The position numbers were made by a program, and so were the translations under genes. DNA of 8,057 nt from Gammaproteobacteria bacterium (lineage in GTDB: Bacteria; Pseudomonadota; Gammaproteobacteria; DSM-19610): NCBI GenBank assembly GCA_030618475.1, contig JAUXDG010000116.1, forward strand, positions 1 through 8,057, read 5' to 3'. Below, piece after piece: positions 1 to 6,689 of this stretch. Below the pieces are notes generated by a model. It worked only from the letters and a program-made list of their open reading frames with translations, ran no database searches and was not told where the DNA came from. Positions within the stretch are counted from its first letter, which is position 1, and each line of letters opens with the position of its first letter.

Positions 1-40
1 GATGGGTGCCACCTGAATGAATGGATGGAGGAACGGGACT

Positions 41-1501
41 ATGAAACGCATCCTGAGCACGTTGACATCGGCTGCCGTGGCGGCTGTTCTGCTGTCGCCA
101 CTGGCAAATGCCACCAACGGGTATTTCAAAATCGGCGGCGGCGCAAAGAACAAGGGCCTGGCGGGTGCCGGTATCGCCTACGGCCAGGACGCGCTGGCGG
201 GTGCCACCAATCCGGCCACCTTGGCCGGCATCGGCACGCGTATAGATGGCGGACTCGAGATTTTCAAGCCCAAGCGCCGGGGCGTGGTGGATGCGACACG
301 GATCGGTGGCGCCAGGTCTGAGGAAAAGAGCCGTTCGAACACCTATTTGATACCCCAGTTCGGCACGGCCAAGGTTGTCAATGACAAAATCACCCTGGGT
401 CTGGCGGTCACCGCCAACGGCGGTATGAACACCCGCTACGGTGATGCCGATGCCGGCAACGGCAATATCTATACGGATGCGTTTGCACCGGCAATCGGTT
501 TTACGTCATCTTTTCCGGGAGGACCATCGGGTTTCGCTGGTTTGCTGGAAAGTCAGGGCGTGCCGGCATCGGCCATCGATCCCAATTTGATTGCTTTGGG
601 TATGAATCCCAATATTACCCCCGCCCTGGGTATTAACCTGGCCCAGGCGCTGATTACGCCGACCATCACCTACAAGTTCAACGACAATCACGCTGTCGGT
701 TTCGGGCCGGTGATCGGCTGGCAGCGTTTCCGTGCCTATGGTCTCGGCCTGTTCCAGGCGTTTTCCGACAGACCCGACAAGGTCACCAACAACGGCAATG
801 ACAATTCCGTGGGTTATGGCGCACGTATCGGTTACCAGGGCACCTTCTTCGACATGTTTTCTGTCGGCGCCGTTGCGACCTCGAAAATCTACATGGATAA
901 GTTCGATGACTACGCCGGACTGTTTGCAGAGCAGGGTGATTTCGATATCCCGGCCACCTTCGGTGGCGGTCTCGCTATCCATTTCACGCCCAGGCTGACG
1001 GTTGCGGCCGATGTGTCGCGTATTATGTACAGCGATGTAGACTCGATGTCCAACAAGGGTCCAACCGCGGATGAGTTCTTTGCCGCATTTGCTAATGCGC
1101 TGATTACAGGAAACGGATCATTGTTGCCGAACGCGCTCGGCAAGAATGACGGCTGGGGTTTCGGTTGGGACGATATATGGGTGTACAAGATCGGTGTCGA
1201 CTATGCCTATAGCAACAAGTGGACCTTCCGCACCGGCTTCAACTATGCCGAAGTTCCCTTCGATGACGACCAGGCGCTGTTTAACGTGCTGGCCCCGGCG
1301 GTGGTGGAAAAACATGTCACGGCGGGTTTCACCTACAGCCCGGGCCAGAACAGCGAGATTACCGTCGCCTATATGCACGCCTTCAGAAATAATATCGATA
1401 ATACCTATACGGGGAGCGGGAACTTTACCGGCTTCAGTTACGGTGCCAAGAACGACATGTACCAGAACTCCATTGAAGCCAGTTACGCCTGGAAGTTCTG
1501 A
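41..1501 (+). CDS. FadL/OmpP1/TodX-family outer-membrane transporter
   Basis: This is a 486-residue outer-membrane beta-barrel of the FadL family, whose members pass long-chain fatty acids or other hydrophobic compounds across the outer membrane. Residues 1-24 form a signal peptide (basic MKR start, hydrophobic core, ANA cleavage site). The mature N-terminus begins TNGYF and continues with the glycine-rich stretch and NPA motif (residues 25-65) typical of the FadL hatch. The rest alternates aromatic and polar residues with many glycines, and the chain ends in phenylalanine (YAWKF), the usual signal for barrel insertion. I chose the ATG at 41 over one at 17 because GGAGG at 27-31 lies nine bases before it and the signal peptide then starts correctly. 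A strong terminator follows, so the gene is probably expressed separately from the next one. The substrate cannot be read from the sequence; hydrocarbon or fatty-acid uptake is inferred from the family. Confidence 0.9.
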   Translation: MKRILSTLTSAAVAAVLLSPLANATNGYFKIGGGAKNKGLAGAGIAYGQDALAGATNPATLAGIGTRIDGGLEIFKPKRRGVVDATRIGGARSEEKSRSNTYLIPQFGTAKVVNDKITLGLAVTANGGMNTRYGDADAGNGNIYTDAFAPAIGFTSSFPGGPSGFAGLLESQGVPASAIDPNLIALGMNPNITPALGINLAQALITPTITYKFNDNHAVGFGPVIGWQRFRAYGLGLFQAFSDRPDKVTNNGNDNSVGYGARIGYQGTFFDMFSVGAVATSKIYMDKFDDYAGLFAEQGDFDIPATFGGGLAIHFTPRLTVAADVSRIMYSDVDSMSNKGPTADEFFAAFANALITGNGSLLPNALGKNDGWGFGWDDIWVYKIGVDYAYSNKWTFRTGFNYAEVPFDDDQALFNVLAPAVVEKHVTAGFTYSPGQNSEITVAYMHAFRNNIDNTYTGSGNFTGFSYGAKNDMYQNSIEASYAWKF

Positions 1502-1539
1502 CTGGTTGCCAGGCGAACAAGGCGCGATAGTGGAGGGAC

Positions 1540-1568
1540 GGGGCGCCAACAGGCGCCCCTTTTCTTTT
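1540..1568 (+). terminator. Intrinsic terminator of the FadL-type gene
   Basis: A perfect 8-bp GC-only stem, GGGGCGCC (1540-1547) with GGCGCCCC (1552-1559), closes an AACA loop. It is followed directly by TTTTCTTTT. It starts 38 bases after the stop codon of the FadL-type gene, and this arrangement is textbook for Rho-independent termination. Confidence 0.92.
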
Positions 1569-1654
1569 GTTGATTATTTACTGTCGTATTTTAAAGGACT
1601 ATTGACTAGAATTCGTTGCAGGCCGATGCCAACGGCGAGGAGAGGGGGATAGCT

Positions 1655-2578
1655 ATGGTTAAACGAATGATTTCTGCGCTTATGCTGCTGGGGGTGATGT
1701 TGCTGCCCTATGCAGGCGGCGTGCAGGCAGAGGACCACTTCAAGCCTTTTGTGCTGGCATCCAGGGGTGCCGGTGATTTCGATACCAGGGTTCAGGAAAC
1801 CAGGGATGCGCTGATCGGCGCCGGGTTCGAAATTGTCGGCGAATACACGCCTTATGCAGATACTTTCGTGGATAACGCGCGCGTCATCATCGTCACTAAC
1901 GATGAACTGAAAACAGTAGCGGGAAAGACAGCGCGCGGTGGTTTTGCCGCGCCCTGGCGTGTCGCTGTGACAAAAACGGGTGACGAAGTTCAGGTGGCTT
2001 ATGTGAACCCGATTTACATCGCCTATGGGTACCGGTTGGAGTCCGATCTGAATGGTGTTTCGGAAGGACTCAAGCGGGCATTGGGTGCCGAGCAAACCTT
2101 TGGTTCGGAAAAGGGGCTGACAGAACGCAAGCTGCGCAAGTATCGCTATACCTTTGGTATGGAGTACTTTGATGATGTTTATAGACTGGCCGAATACGGT
2201 AGCCACAAGGAGGCGGTGACGGCCATCGAAAAGAACCTGGCGGAAAGGCGAGGTGGTGTCACCAAGGTGTATCGCCTGGATCTCGGCAACGACGTGACAG
2301 TATTCGGCGTGGCGCGCAAGACACCGCCGGATGGTGATGAGCACATGGATGAGGCCTGGATCATGGAGAATGTTGATTTCAAGGAAATCAAGGGTACGGC
2401 TTATTTGCCCTATGAAATTCTGGTGGACGGGGGCGACGTCGTTGCTTTGCACATGCGTTTCCGTATGGCCTTGCATAATCCGGATCTGAAAATGATGGGT
2501 AAAAACAGCTTTATGCAGATTATGCCCAGTCCCAAGGCCAACGAAACGGCGCTCAAGGCTGCCGCCGGAGGCCAGTAG
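1655..2578 (+). CDS. Secreted protein of unknown function with two DUF302-like halves
   Basis: This encodes 307 residues. Residues 1-25 are a signal peptide ending in VQA, so the mature protein is probably periplasmic. It has no cysteine and no later membrane segment. Two parts share the same pattern: about residues 41-130 (helix DTRVQETRDALIGAGF, a beta stretch, then a VNP motif) and about 200-285 (helix KEAVTAIEKNLAERRG, a beta stretch VTVFGVA, then LPYEILV and MALHNP). Both recall the DUF302 fold, in which a helix precedes strands that end in a proline-containing segment. The family assignment is a judgement by eye. I prefer the ATG at 1655 to the in-frame TTG at 1616 because the purine-rich GAGGAGAGGGGG lies just before it and it starts the signal peptide. 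The upstream gene is terminated, so this gene needs its own promoter, which I could not place with confidence. Its function is unknown. Confidence 0.82.
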   Translation: MVKRMISALMLLGVMLLPYAGGVQAEDHFKPFVLASRGAGDFDTRVQETRDALIGAGFEIVGEYTPYADTFVDNARVIIVTNDELKTVAGKTARGGFAAPWRVAVTKTGDEVQVAYVNPIYIAYGYRLESDLNGVSEGLKRALGAEQTFGSEKGLTERKLRKYRYTFGMEYFDDVYRLAEYGSHKEAVTAIEKNLAERRGGVTKVYRLDLGNDVTVFGVARKTPPDGDEHMDEAWIMENVDFKEIKGTAYLPYEILVDGGDVVALHMRFRMALHNPDLKMMGKNSFMQIMPSPKANETALKAAAGGQ

Positions 2579-2597
2579 GCTGGATGGCTGCAGCGAT

Positions 2598-2703
2598 GGC
2601 CCCCCGTTATGAACAACAACCTTGAAGTGTGGCAGACCGTTCCGCCGAAGTTACCCGGCAGACTGCCCCGGCGAATGACGAGTTCACCTGCCTGGCCCTT
2701 TTT
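2598..2703 (+). repeat. Nested inverted repeats ending in a T5 run; possible structured RNA or complex terminator
   Basis: Three sets of arms nest inside each other: GGCC 2598-2601 with 2694-2697, GGCAG 2631-2635 with CTGCC 2688-2692, and CGCCG 2643-2647 with CGGCG 2669-2673. The innermost pair can be extended by CGT (2638-2640) with ACG (2678-2680). A second GGCAG/CTGCC palindrome lies at 2657-2667 in the loop. TTTTT follows at 2699-2703. The outer stem is short and the arms are separated by unpaired bases, so this is weaker than a normal terminator. It could end transcription of the upstream gene, encode a small RNA of roughly 105 nt, or be chance. Confidence 0.3.
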
Positions 2704-2780
2704 ATGTCCACTTATCCCGTTCGGGAGGGGTGCATGCAAAAGAGCTAATATTCCTGTATGGTTGCCCACCTGATCAAATA

Positions 2781-2799
2781 TTTTTATTGGCGCTAAAAA
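2781..2799. promoter_or_regulatory. AT-rich dyad upstream of the LysR gene; possible autoregulatory operator
   Basis: TTTTTA (2781-2786) and TAAAAA (2794-2799) form a perfect inverted repeat with a seven-base spacer, centred on 2790. It fits the T-N11-A symmetry typical of LysR-type operators (T2784, A2796). It lies about 50 bases before the start codon, where a self-repressing LysR protein would be expected to bind. AT-rich inverted repeats are common by chance, so the call is tentative. Confidence 0.3.
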
Positions 2800-2850
2800 A
2801 TTCTAAGAGGGTGCGATTCGCGCGCTCTTGGACACAAAGGGTTCGTTATT

Positions 2851-3759
2851 ATGGCAGATCGGAGATTACAGGTTTTCCATACGGTCGCGCGTCTATTGAG
2901 TTTTACCAAGGCGGCTGAAGCGCTGCATATGACGCAGCCGGCTGTCACATTTCAGGTTCGCCAGCTCGAAGAACAATTTAATACCCGACTTTTTGACCGG
3001 ACGCATAACCGTATCAGTCTTACTGAAGCGGGTAAGCGTGTTTACGAGTATGCCCACAGCATTTTCGAACTGTACTCGGAAATGGAGAACGCGGTTCGTG
3101 AGATGACTGGTGATATCAGCGGTATACTGATGATTGGGGCAAGTACCACGATTGCAGAATATATGTTGCCTGCATTACTGGGGGATTTCAAAAAGAAATA
3201 CCCGGACGTCAATGTTCAGCTCAAAGTCTCGAATTCCGATGGCATCGTTCACATGGTGGAAAATAATGTGATCGACCTCGGTGTCGTAGAGTCACCGGTG
3301 ATGAACAAGAATCTGGTTGTCGAAGTCTGCCGTATGGACCAGCTGGTTGGCGTGGTGTCGCCTCAGCATCCACTGGCGAATCAGGAGTCGGTGAGAATAG
3401 AGAACCTGCTCGAATACCCTTATATCTGCCGCGAGGAAGGTTCGGGTACCCGTGAAGTCATCGCCGATTATATGAATGAACTGGGTGTCAATCCCAACCA
3501 GATTCATCTGACCATGGAACTGGGTAGTCCAGAGTCAATCAAGGGGGCCGTTGAGGCCGGTATGGGTGTGTCGATTATTTCATTGGCGACCGTTCAGAAA
3601 GAATTGAAGCTGAGCACTCTGGTCGCGCTGACCATGGAGCCGGTGCTGGAACGTCCTTTCGCTTTTGTTCATCAGAAACAGAAATTCCGTCATCGCGCCA
3701 TGGATGAATTACTCGAGTTCGCACGAAGTTACTGCAAATCACATCCCGAAGTTGTATAA
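2851..3759 (+). CDS. LysR-family transcriptional regulator, CysL/CbbR-like sensor domain
   Basis: This 302-residue protein has the usual LysR length. Residues 1-62 form the winged helix-turn-helix, with the characteristic FTKAAEALHMTQPAVTFQVR recognition region and the wing LFDRTHNRISLTEAG. A linker helix (about 65-88) leads into a periplasmic-binding-protein-like effector domain (about 90-295) that begins with GASTTIAEYMLP. The segment EEGSGTR (about 192-198) is the effector-pocket motif seen in CysL- and CbbR-type regulators, so a small anionic metabolite or a redox or sulfur signal is plausible but not shown. The ATG at 2851 has a modest AAAGGG at 2836-2841. Unlike most LysR genes it has no divergent partner. 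It is followed after nine bases by a small gene and then perM, so it may control its own operon or a distant target. Confidence 0.93.
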   Translation: MADRRLQVFHTVARLLSFTKAAEALHMTQPAVTFQVRQLEEQFNTRLFDRTHNRISLTEAGKRVYEYAHSIFELYSEMENAVREMTGDISGILMIGASTTIAEYMLPALLGDFKKKYPDVNVQLKVSNSDGIVHMVENNVIDLGVVESPVMNKNLVVEVCRMDQLVGVVSPQHPLANQESVRIENLLEYPYICREEGSGTREVIADYMNELGVNPNQIHLTMELGSPESIKGAVEAGMGVSIISLATVQKELKLSTLVALTMEPVLERPFAFVHQKQKFRHRAMDELLEFARSYCKSHPEVV

Positions 3760-3768
3760 ACGGGAGTT

Positions 3769-4146
3769 ATGGGTCAGAAGCAGCAAGAAAAAGTAATTGG
3801 CGTTTTTGAAAGGTTATCACCTGCCGATCAGTCGTCAGTTCTCAGCTTTGCCGAGTTTCTGCTGAGCCGTGCGGCTACAGTGGCTCCTGCTTTAGCATCT
3901 GCTGTAGCCGTCGAAATGCCTGAGCCGGAGCTGGGCCCGCGGCCGCAGGATGAGAAGGTTGTTGCTGCCATTAAACGTCTGTCCAAAGCCTATTACATGC
4001 TGGATAAGAGCAAGATGCTGGGCGTGACGTCGGATCTTGTGACTCAGCATATCCTGCAGGGGCGCGAAGCCATGGAGGTCATCGATGAGCTTGAACAGGT
4101 TTTTGCAGATCATTACCGGCAATTAAAACAGGGCGACGGTGAATAA
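3769..4146 (+). CDS. Small conserved-looking protein of unknown function
   Basis: The product is 125 residues and soluble, with no signal peptide or membrane segment. It has two helical parts: residues 1-35 (containing LSPADQSSVLSFAEFLLSR, a pattern reminiscent of DUF2281-type N-termini) and 61-120 (KVVAAIKRLSKAYYMLDKSK, then VTQHILQGREAMEVIDELEQ). An alanine- and proline-rich linker (36-60) joins them. It starts nine bases after the LysR stop, and its stop codon overlaps the perM start in TAATG, so it is almost certainly cotranscribed and coupled to perM. GGGAG at 3762-3766 is only two bases from the ATG, closer than ideal, but no better start exists nearby. I do not recognise a function. 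A cytoplasmic partner or regulator of the neighbouring membrane protein is possible from context only. Confidence 0.8.
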   Translation: MGQKQQEKVIGVFERLSPADQSSVLSFAEFLLSRAATVAPALASAVAVEMPEPELGPRPQDEKVVAAIKRLSKAYYMLDKSKMLGVTSDLVTQHILQGREAMEVIDELEQVFADHYRQLKQGDGE

Positions 4147-5225
4147 TGGACATTCTCCGCCAATGGTTCCAGCGTTTCTCCGCAGACCCACAGGCCGTCA
4201 TTCTTGTGCTGGTGCTGCTGGTGGGGTTTGTGGTGGTGCTGACCATGGGCAAGATGCTGGGACCGGTACTGGCTGCACTTGTTTTGGCCTATCTTCTGGA
4301 GGGCCTGGTGAATGCCCTGCAGAAATACGGTATACCCAGACTCGCTGCGGTCATTCTGGTCTTTATCATCTTCATGGTATTCCTGATGTTTTCATTGCTG
4401 GGCTTGTTTCCGCGCCTGTCATACCAGCTGACCCAGCTGGTTCATCAGTTGCCCAGCATCGTAAGCAAGGGCCATGATGCCCTTATGCGTCTGCCTGAAC
4501 GTTACCCGGAACTGATCAGTGAAGCGCAGATCAATGATGTGATTAATGCCATCCGCGCCGAACTGGCGGGACTCGGGCAGCGTGTGGTTTCGATGTCTGT
4601 TGCATCCGTGGTTGGTGTCATCACCCTGATGGTTTATGTGATTCTGGTGCCAGTGCTGATCTTTTTCTTTCTCAAGGACAAAATGCGCATTATTCACTGG
4701 ATGACAGCTTACCTGCCGCGTGACCGTGCGTTAACAAAACGCGTTTGGAGTGAAGTGAACGCCCAGATTGCCAATTATGTGCGTGGCAAGGTCTGGGAGA
4801 TTCTGATTGTAGGTTCCGTTAGTTATATCACTTTCGTGATGATGGATTTACAGTACTCGGTTTTGCTGGCAACGCTGGTCGGCTTGTCTGTGGTGATCCC
4901 TTATATCGGTGCGGCCGCGGTGACTCTGCCAATTGCCGCGATCGCATTCTTCCAGTGGGGGTGGAGTGTGGATTTCTGGTACCTGCTGATCGCCTACGGC
5001 GTGATACAGGCGCTGGATGGCAATGTGCTGGTGCCACTGTTGTTCTCTGAGGTTGTGAATCTGCACCCGGTCGCAATCATTATTGCCATACTGGTATTTG
5101 GCGGGCTGTGGGGGTTGTGGGGCGTGTTCTTCGCGATCCCGCTGGCCACCCTGGTGCAGGCGGTGCTCAAAGCCTGGCCTGGAAGAGGGCAGCAGCTAGC
5201 GGTGCAGGAAACGGTCTCAAATTAA
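4146..5225 (+). CDS. perM: AI-2E family membrane transporter, PerM type
   Basis: This 359-residue inner-membrane protein belongs to the AI-2E/UPF0118 family, and its length and motifs agree well with E. coli PerM (about 353 residues). Hydrophobic segments are clear at about 17-33, 38-53, 67-88, 149-176, 217-233, 237-270, 277-290 and 305-342. A soluble stretch separates segments three and four (about 90-145). Family motifs are visible: NYVRGKVWE (210-218), IPYIGA (251-256), QALDGNVLVPLLFSE (288-302), NLHPVAII (305-312) and FGGLWGLWGVFFAIPLATL (318-336). The family is thought to export small molecules or ions, but the substrate of PerM is not established, and the family name should not be taken as proof of autoinducer-2 export. 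The start overlaps the previous stop by one base (TAATG), implying coupled translation. Its stop is five bases from that of the convergent phoH gene. Confidence 0.93.
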   Translation: MDILRQWFQRFSADPQAVILVLVLLVGFVVVLTMGKMLGPVLAALVLAYLLEGLVNALQKYGIPRLAAVILVFIIFMVFLMFSLLGLFPRLSYQLTQLVHQLPSIVSKGHDALMRLPERYPELISEAQINDVINAIRAELAGLGQRVVSMSVASVVGVITLMVYVILVPVLIFFFLKDKMRIIHWMTAYLPRDRALTKRVWSEVNAQIANYVRGKVWEILIVGSVSYITFVMMDLQYSVLLATLVGLSVVIPYIGAAAVTLPIAAIAFFQWGWSVDFWYLLIAYGVIQALDGNVLVPLLFSEVVNLHPVAIIIAILVFGGLWGLWGVFFAIPLATLVQAVLKAWPGRGQQLAVQETVSN

Positions 5226-5230
5226 ACGCG

Positions 5231-6646
5231 TCACAAAACCTCTGAAGCATGGTCAGCCAGGCGTGAACGTTCTCCGCGGGTCAGCATGATATGGCCACTG
5301 TGCGCCCAGCTTTTGAAACGATCGACAACGTAAGTCAGCCCTGAGCTGGTTTCGGTAATATACGGCGTATCGATCTGTGCCACATTGCCCAGGCAGATAA
5401 CTTTGGTTCCGGGGCCGGCGCGCGTCACCAGGGTCTTCATTTGCTTGGGCGAGAGATTCTGTGCCTCGTCCAGGATCAGGTACTTGTTCAGGAAAGTGCG
5501 GCCGCGCATGAAGTTCATGGAACGGATTTTAATGCGGTTGCTGAGCAGATCGTTGGTAGCCGCACGACCCCAGTCGCCGCCAACATCGGAGTGGGTGAGG
5601 ACCTCCAGATTATCCATCAGGGCGCCCATCCAGGGCGTCATCTTTTCCTCTTCTGTGCCCGGCAGAAAGCCGATATCCTCTCCAACCGGCACAGTGACGC
5701 GCGTCATGATGATTTCCTTGTAACGGTTTTCTTCCAGCGTCTGGGTGAGGCCTGCGGCCAGCGCCAGCAGGGTCTTGCCCGTGCCTGCAGTGCCCACCAG
5801 GCTGACAAAATCCACCTCCGGGTCCATCAACAGATTGAGCGCAAAGTTCTGCTCGCGGTTACGGGCGCTGATACCCCAGACGGTGTGTTTTGAACCCCGG
5901 TAATCGATCGCTGTTTCCAGTACTGCGCTATCACCTTCCAGTTCACGGACCAGTGCCTCGAAGCCCTGCTCTTCGGGCAGGTAAACGCACTCGTTGGTGC
6001 TCCAGGATTCGACCAGCGGGCCACTGACGCGATAGTAGTTGCGACCATCCTTCTGCCAGGATTCCAGTGTATCGCCGTGTGCCTGCCAGAATTCCCCGGG
6101 CAACTCGCTGCTGCCGGAAAACAGCAGATTGACGTCTTCGAGCACCCGGTCATTGTAATAGTCTTCAGCATGAATACCGAGTACAGCCGCCTTGATACGC
6201 AGATTGATGTCTTTGGAAACCAGCGTAACCGTGACGTCAGGATGTTCATTCTGCAGGGCAAGCGCGGTGCCGAGGATATTGTTATCCGGCTTGTTAGCCG
6301 CCAAGGCGTCCGGCAGGGCAGCAGTCAGCATGTGGGTCTGAAAGAACAGCCGTCCGAATTCTTCCGTATCCAGGTCTTCAAGCAGGCCGCGGTCGTTGAG
6401 AGGAATACCCTGTTCAATTTCATCGACACCGATATCGCGCATCAGTTCATCGAGGAAACGACTGACCTGGCGCACGTTGCGGGCGACTTCGGAAATACCT
6501 TTCTTGCCGGCATCCATTTCCTCGAGTACTACCATGGGCAGGTAAACATCGTGTTCCTGGAAGCGGAACAAGGCGGTGGGGTCGTGCATCAGCACGTTGG
6601 TGTCAAGGATGAAGAGTCGTTTGGAGGATATGTCGGCCTGGATCAT
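5231..6646 (-). CDS. phoH: PIN domain-PhoH ATPase fusion (PhoH2/YlaK type)
   Basis: This is a 471-residue two-domain protein. Residues 10-150 form a PIN nuclease domain with acidic residues that fit the metal site: D15 (LDTNVLMHDP), E42/E43 and D46 (LEEMDAGKK), D121 (PDNNILGTALAL) and D146 (SKDINLR). Residues 255-465 form the PhoH ATPase domain with Walker A GTAGTGKT (285-292), Walker B LILDEAQN (390-397), the sensor stretch CLGN (418-421) and the arginine motif TRGERSR (456-462). Proteins of this architecture are described as RNA helicases coupled to a ribonuclease; here all key residues appear intact. The start at 6646 keeps the complete PIN domain, but there is no Shine-Dalgarno sequence before it. 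Instead, a ten-codon frame overlaps the start. It is last in the galT-gcvR-bcp-phoH run and converges on perM. Confidence 0.93.
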   Translation of the reverse strand: MIQADISSKRLFILDTNVLMHDPTALFRFQEHDVYLPMVVLEEMDAGKKGISEVARNVRQVSRFLDELMRDIGVDEIEQGIPLNDRGLLEDLDTEEFGRLFFQTHMLTAALPDALAANKPDNNILGTALALQNEHPDVTVTLVSKDINLRIKAAVLGIHAEDYYNDRVLEDVNLLFSGSSELPGEFWQAHGDTLESWQKDGRNYYRVSGPLVESWSTNECVYLPEEQGFEALVRELEGDSAVLETAIDYRGSKHTVWGISARNREQNFALNLLMDPEVDFVSLVGTAGTGKTLLALAAGLTQTLEENRYKEIIMTRVTVPVGEDIGFLPGTEEEKMTPWMGALMDNLEVLTHSDVGGDWGRAATNDLLSNRIKIRSMNFMRGRTFLNKYLILDEAQNLSPKQMKTLVTRAGPGTKVICLGNVAQIDTPYITETSSGLTYVVDRFKSWAHSGHIMLTRGERSRLADHASEVL

Positions 6647-6675
6647 CTTGGAGGCGGCAAGGTTGCTGTTTTCAT
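6643..6675 (-). promoter_or_regulatory. Candidate leader peptide overlapping the phoH start
   Basis: In the 43-bp gap between bcp and phoH, an ATG at 6675 opens a ten-codon frame, MKTATLPPPR. Its TGA stop overlaps the phoH ATG as ATGA (6646-6643). phoH has no Shine-Dalgarno sequence of its own: the bases before its ATG read CCGCCTCCAAG. Translation could therefore be coupled to this frame. Pro-Pro-Pro is the classic ribosome-stalling motif relieved by EF-P, and it lies just before the phoH start. The frame's own ribosome binding site is weak (AGGG about 12 bases before), and such a short frame can arise by chance. Confidence 0.25.
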
Positions 6676-6689
6676 TGTGTTAACCGGCC

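Larger units (their letters stand above)
2579..2850. other. Intergenic region without a credible gene, with structured and AT-rich parts
   Basis: These 272 bases separate the secreted-protein gene from the LysR gene. The first half is GC-rich and holds nested inverted repeats followed by a T5 run. The second half is AT-rich from about 2740 and presumably contains the LysR promoter. I saw no tRNA or riboswitch class that I recognise. The short open frames across it lack ribosome binding sites and family resemblance. Confidence 0.6.

Noticed and set aside
17..40. Earlier start codon for the FadL-type gene at 17
   Set aside because: It would put eight extra residues, including charged ones, before the signal peptide and would place the good GGAGG site inside the gene.
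1577..1605. Promoter for the secreted-protein gene: TTTACT, 17-base spacer, TATTGA
   Set aside because: Both boxes match the sigma-70 consensus only partly, and other weak pairs in this AT-rich stretch are as good, so no single promoter can be supported.
1574..2476. Long open frame of about 300 codons antisense to the secreted-protein gene
   Set aside because: The product is rich in His, Cys and Arg with no recognisable domain. The plus strand has a clear signal peptide and ribosome binding site, so this is a shadow of codon bias.
2598..2703. Cobalamin riboswitch, 4.5S RNA or 6S RNA in the intergenic region
   Set aside because: ACCTGCC near 2686 recalls the cobalamin riboswitch end, but its core boxes are missing. 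The conserved 4.5S loop and the 6S bubble are also absent on either strand.
2609..2773. 54-codon open frame starting MNNNLEVWQ in the intergenic region
   Set aside because: There is no ribosome binding site, and the product is rich in Pro and Arg without family likeness. The same bases form inverted repeats, which explain the sequence better.
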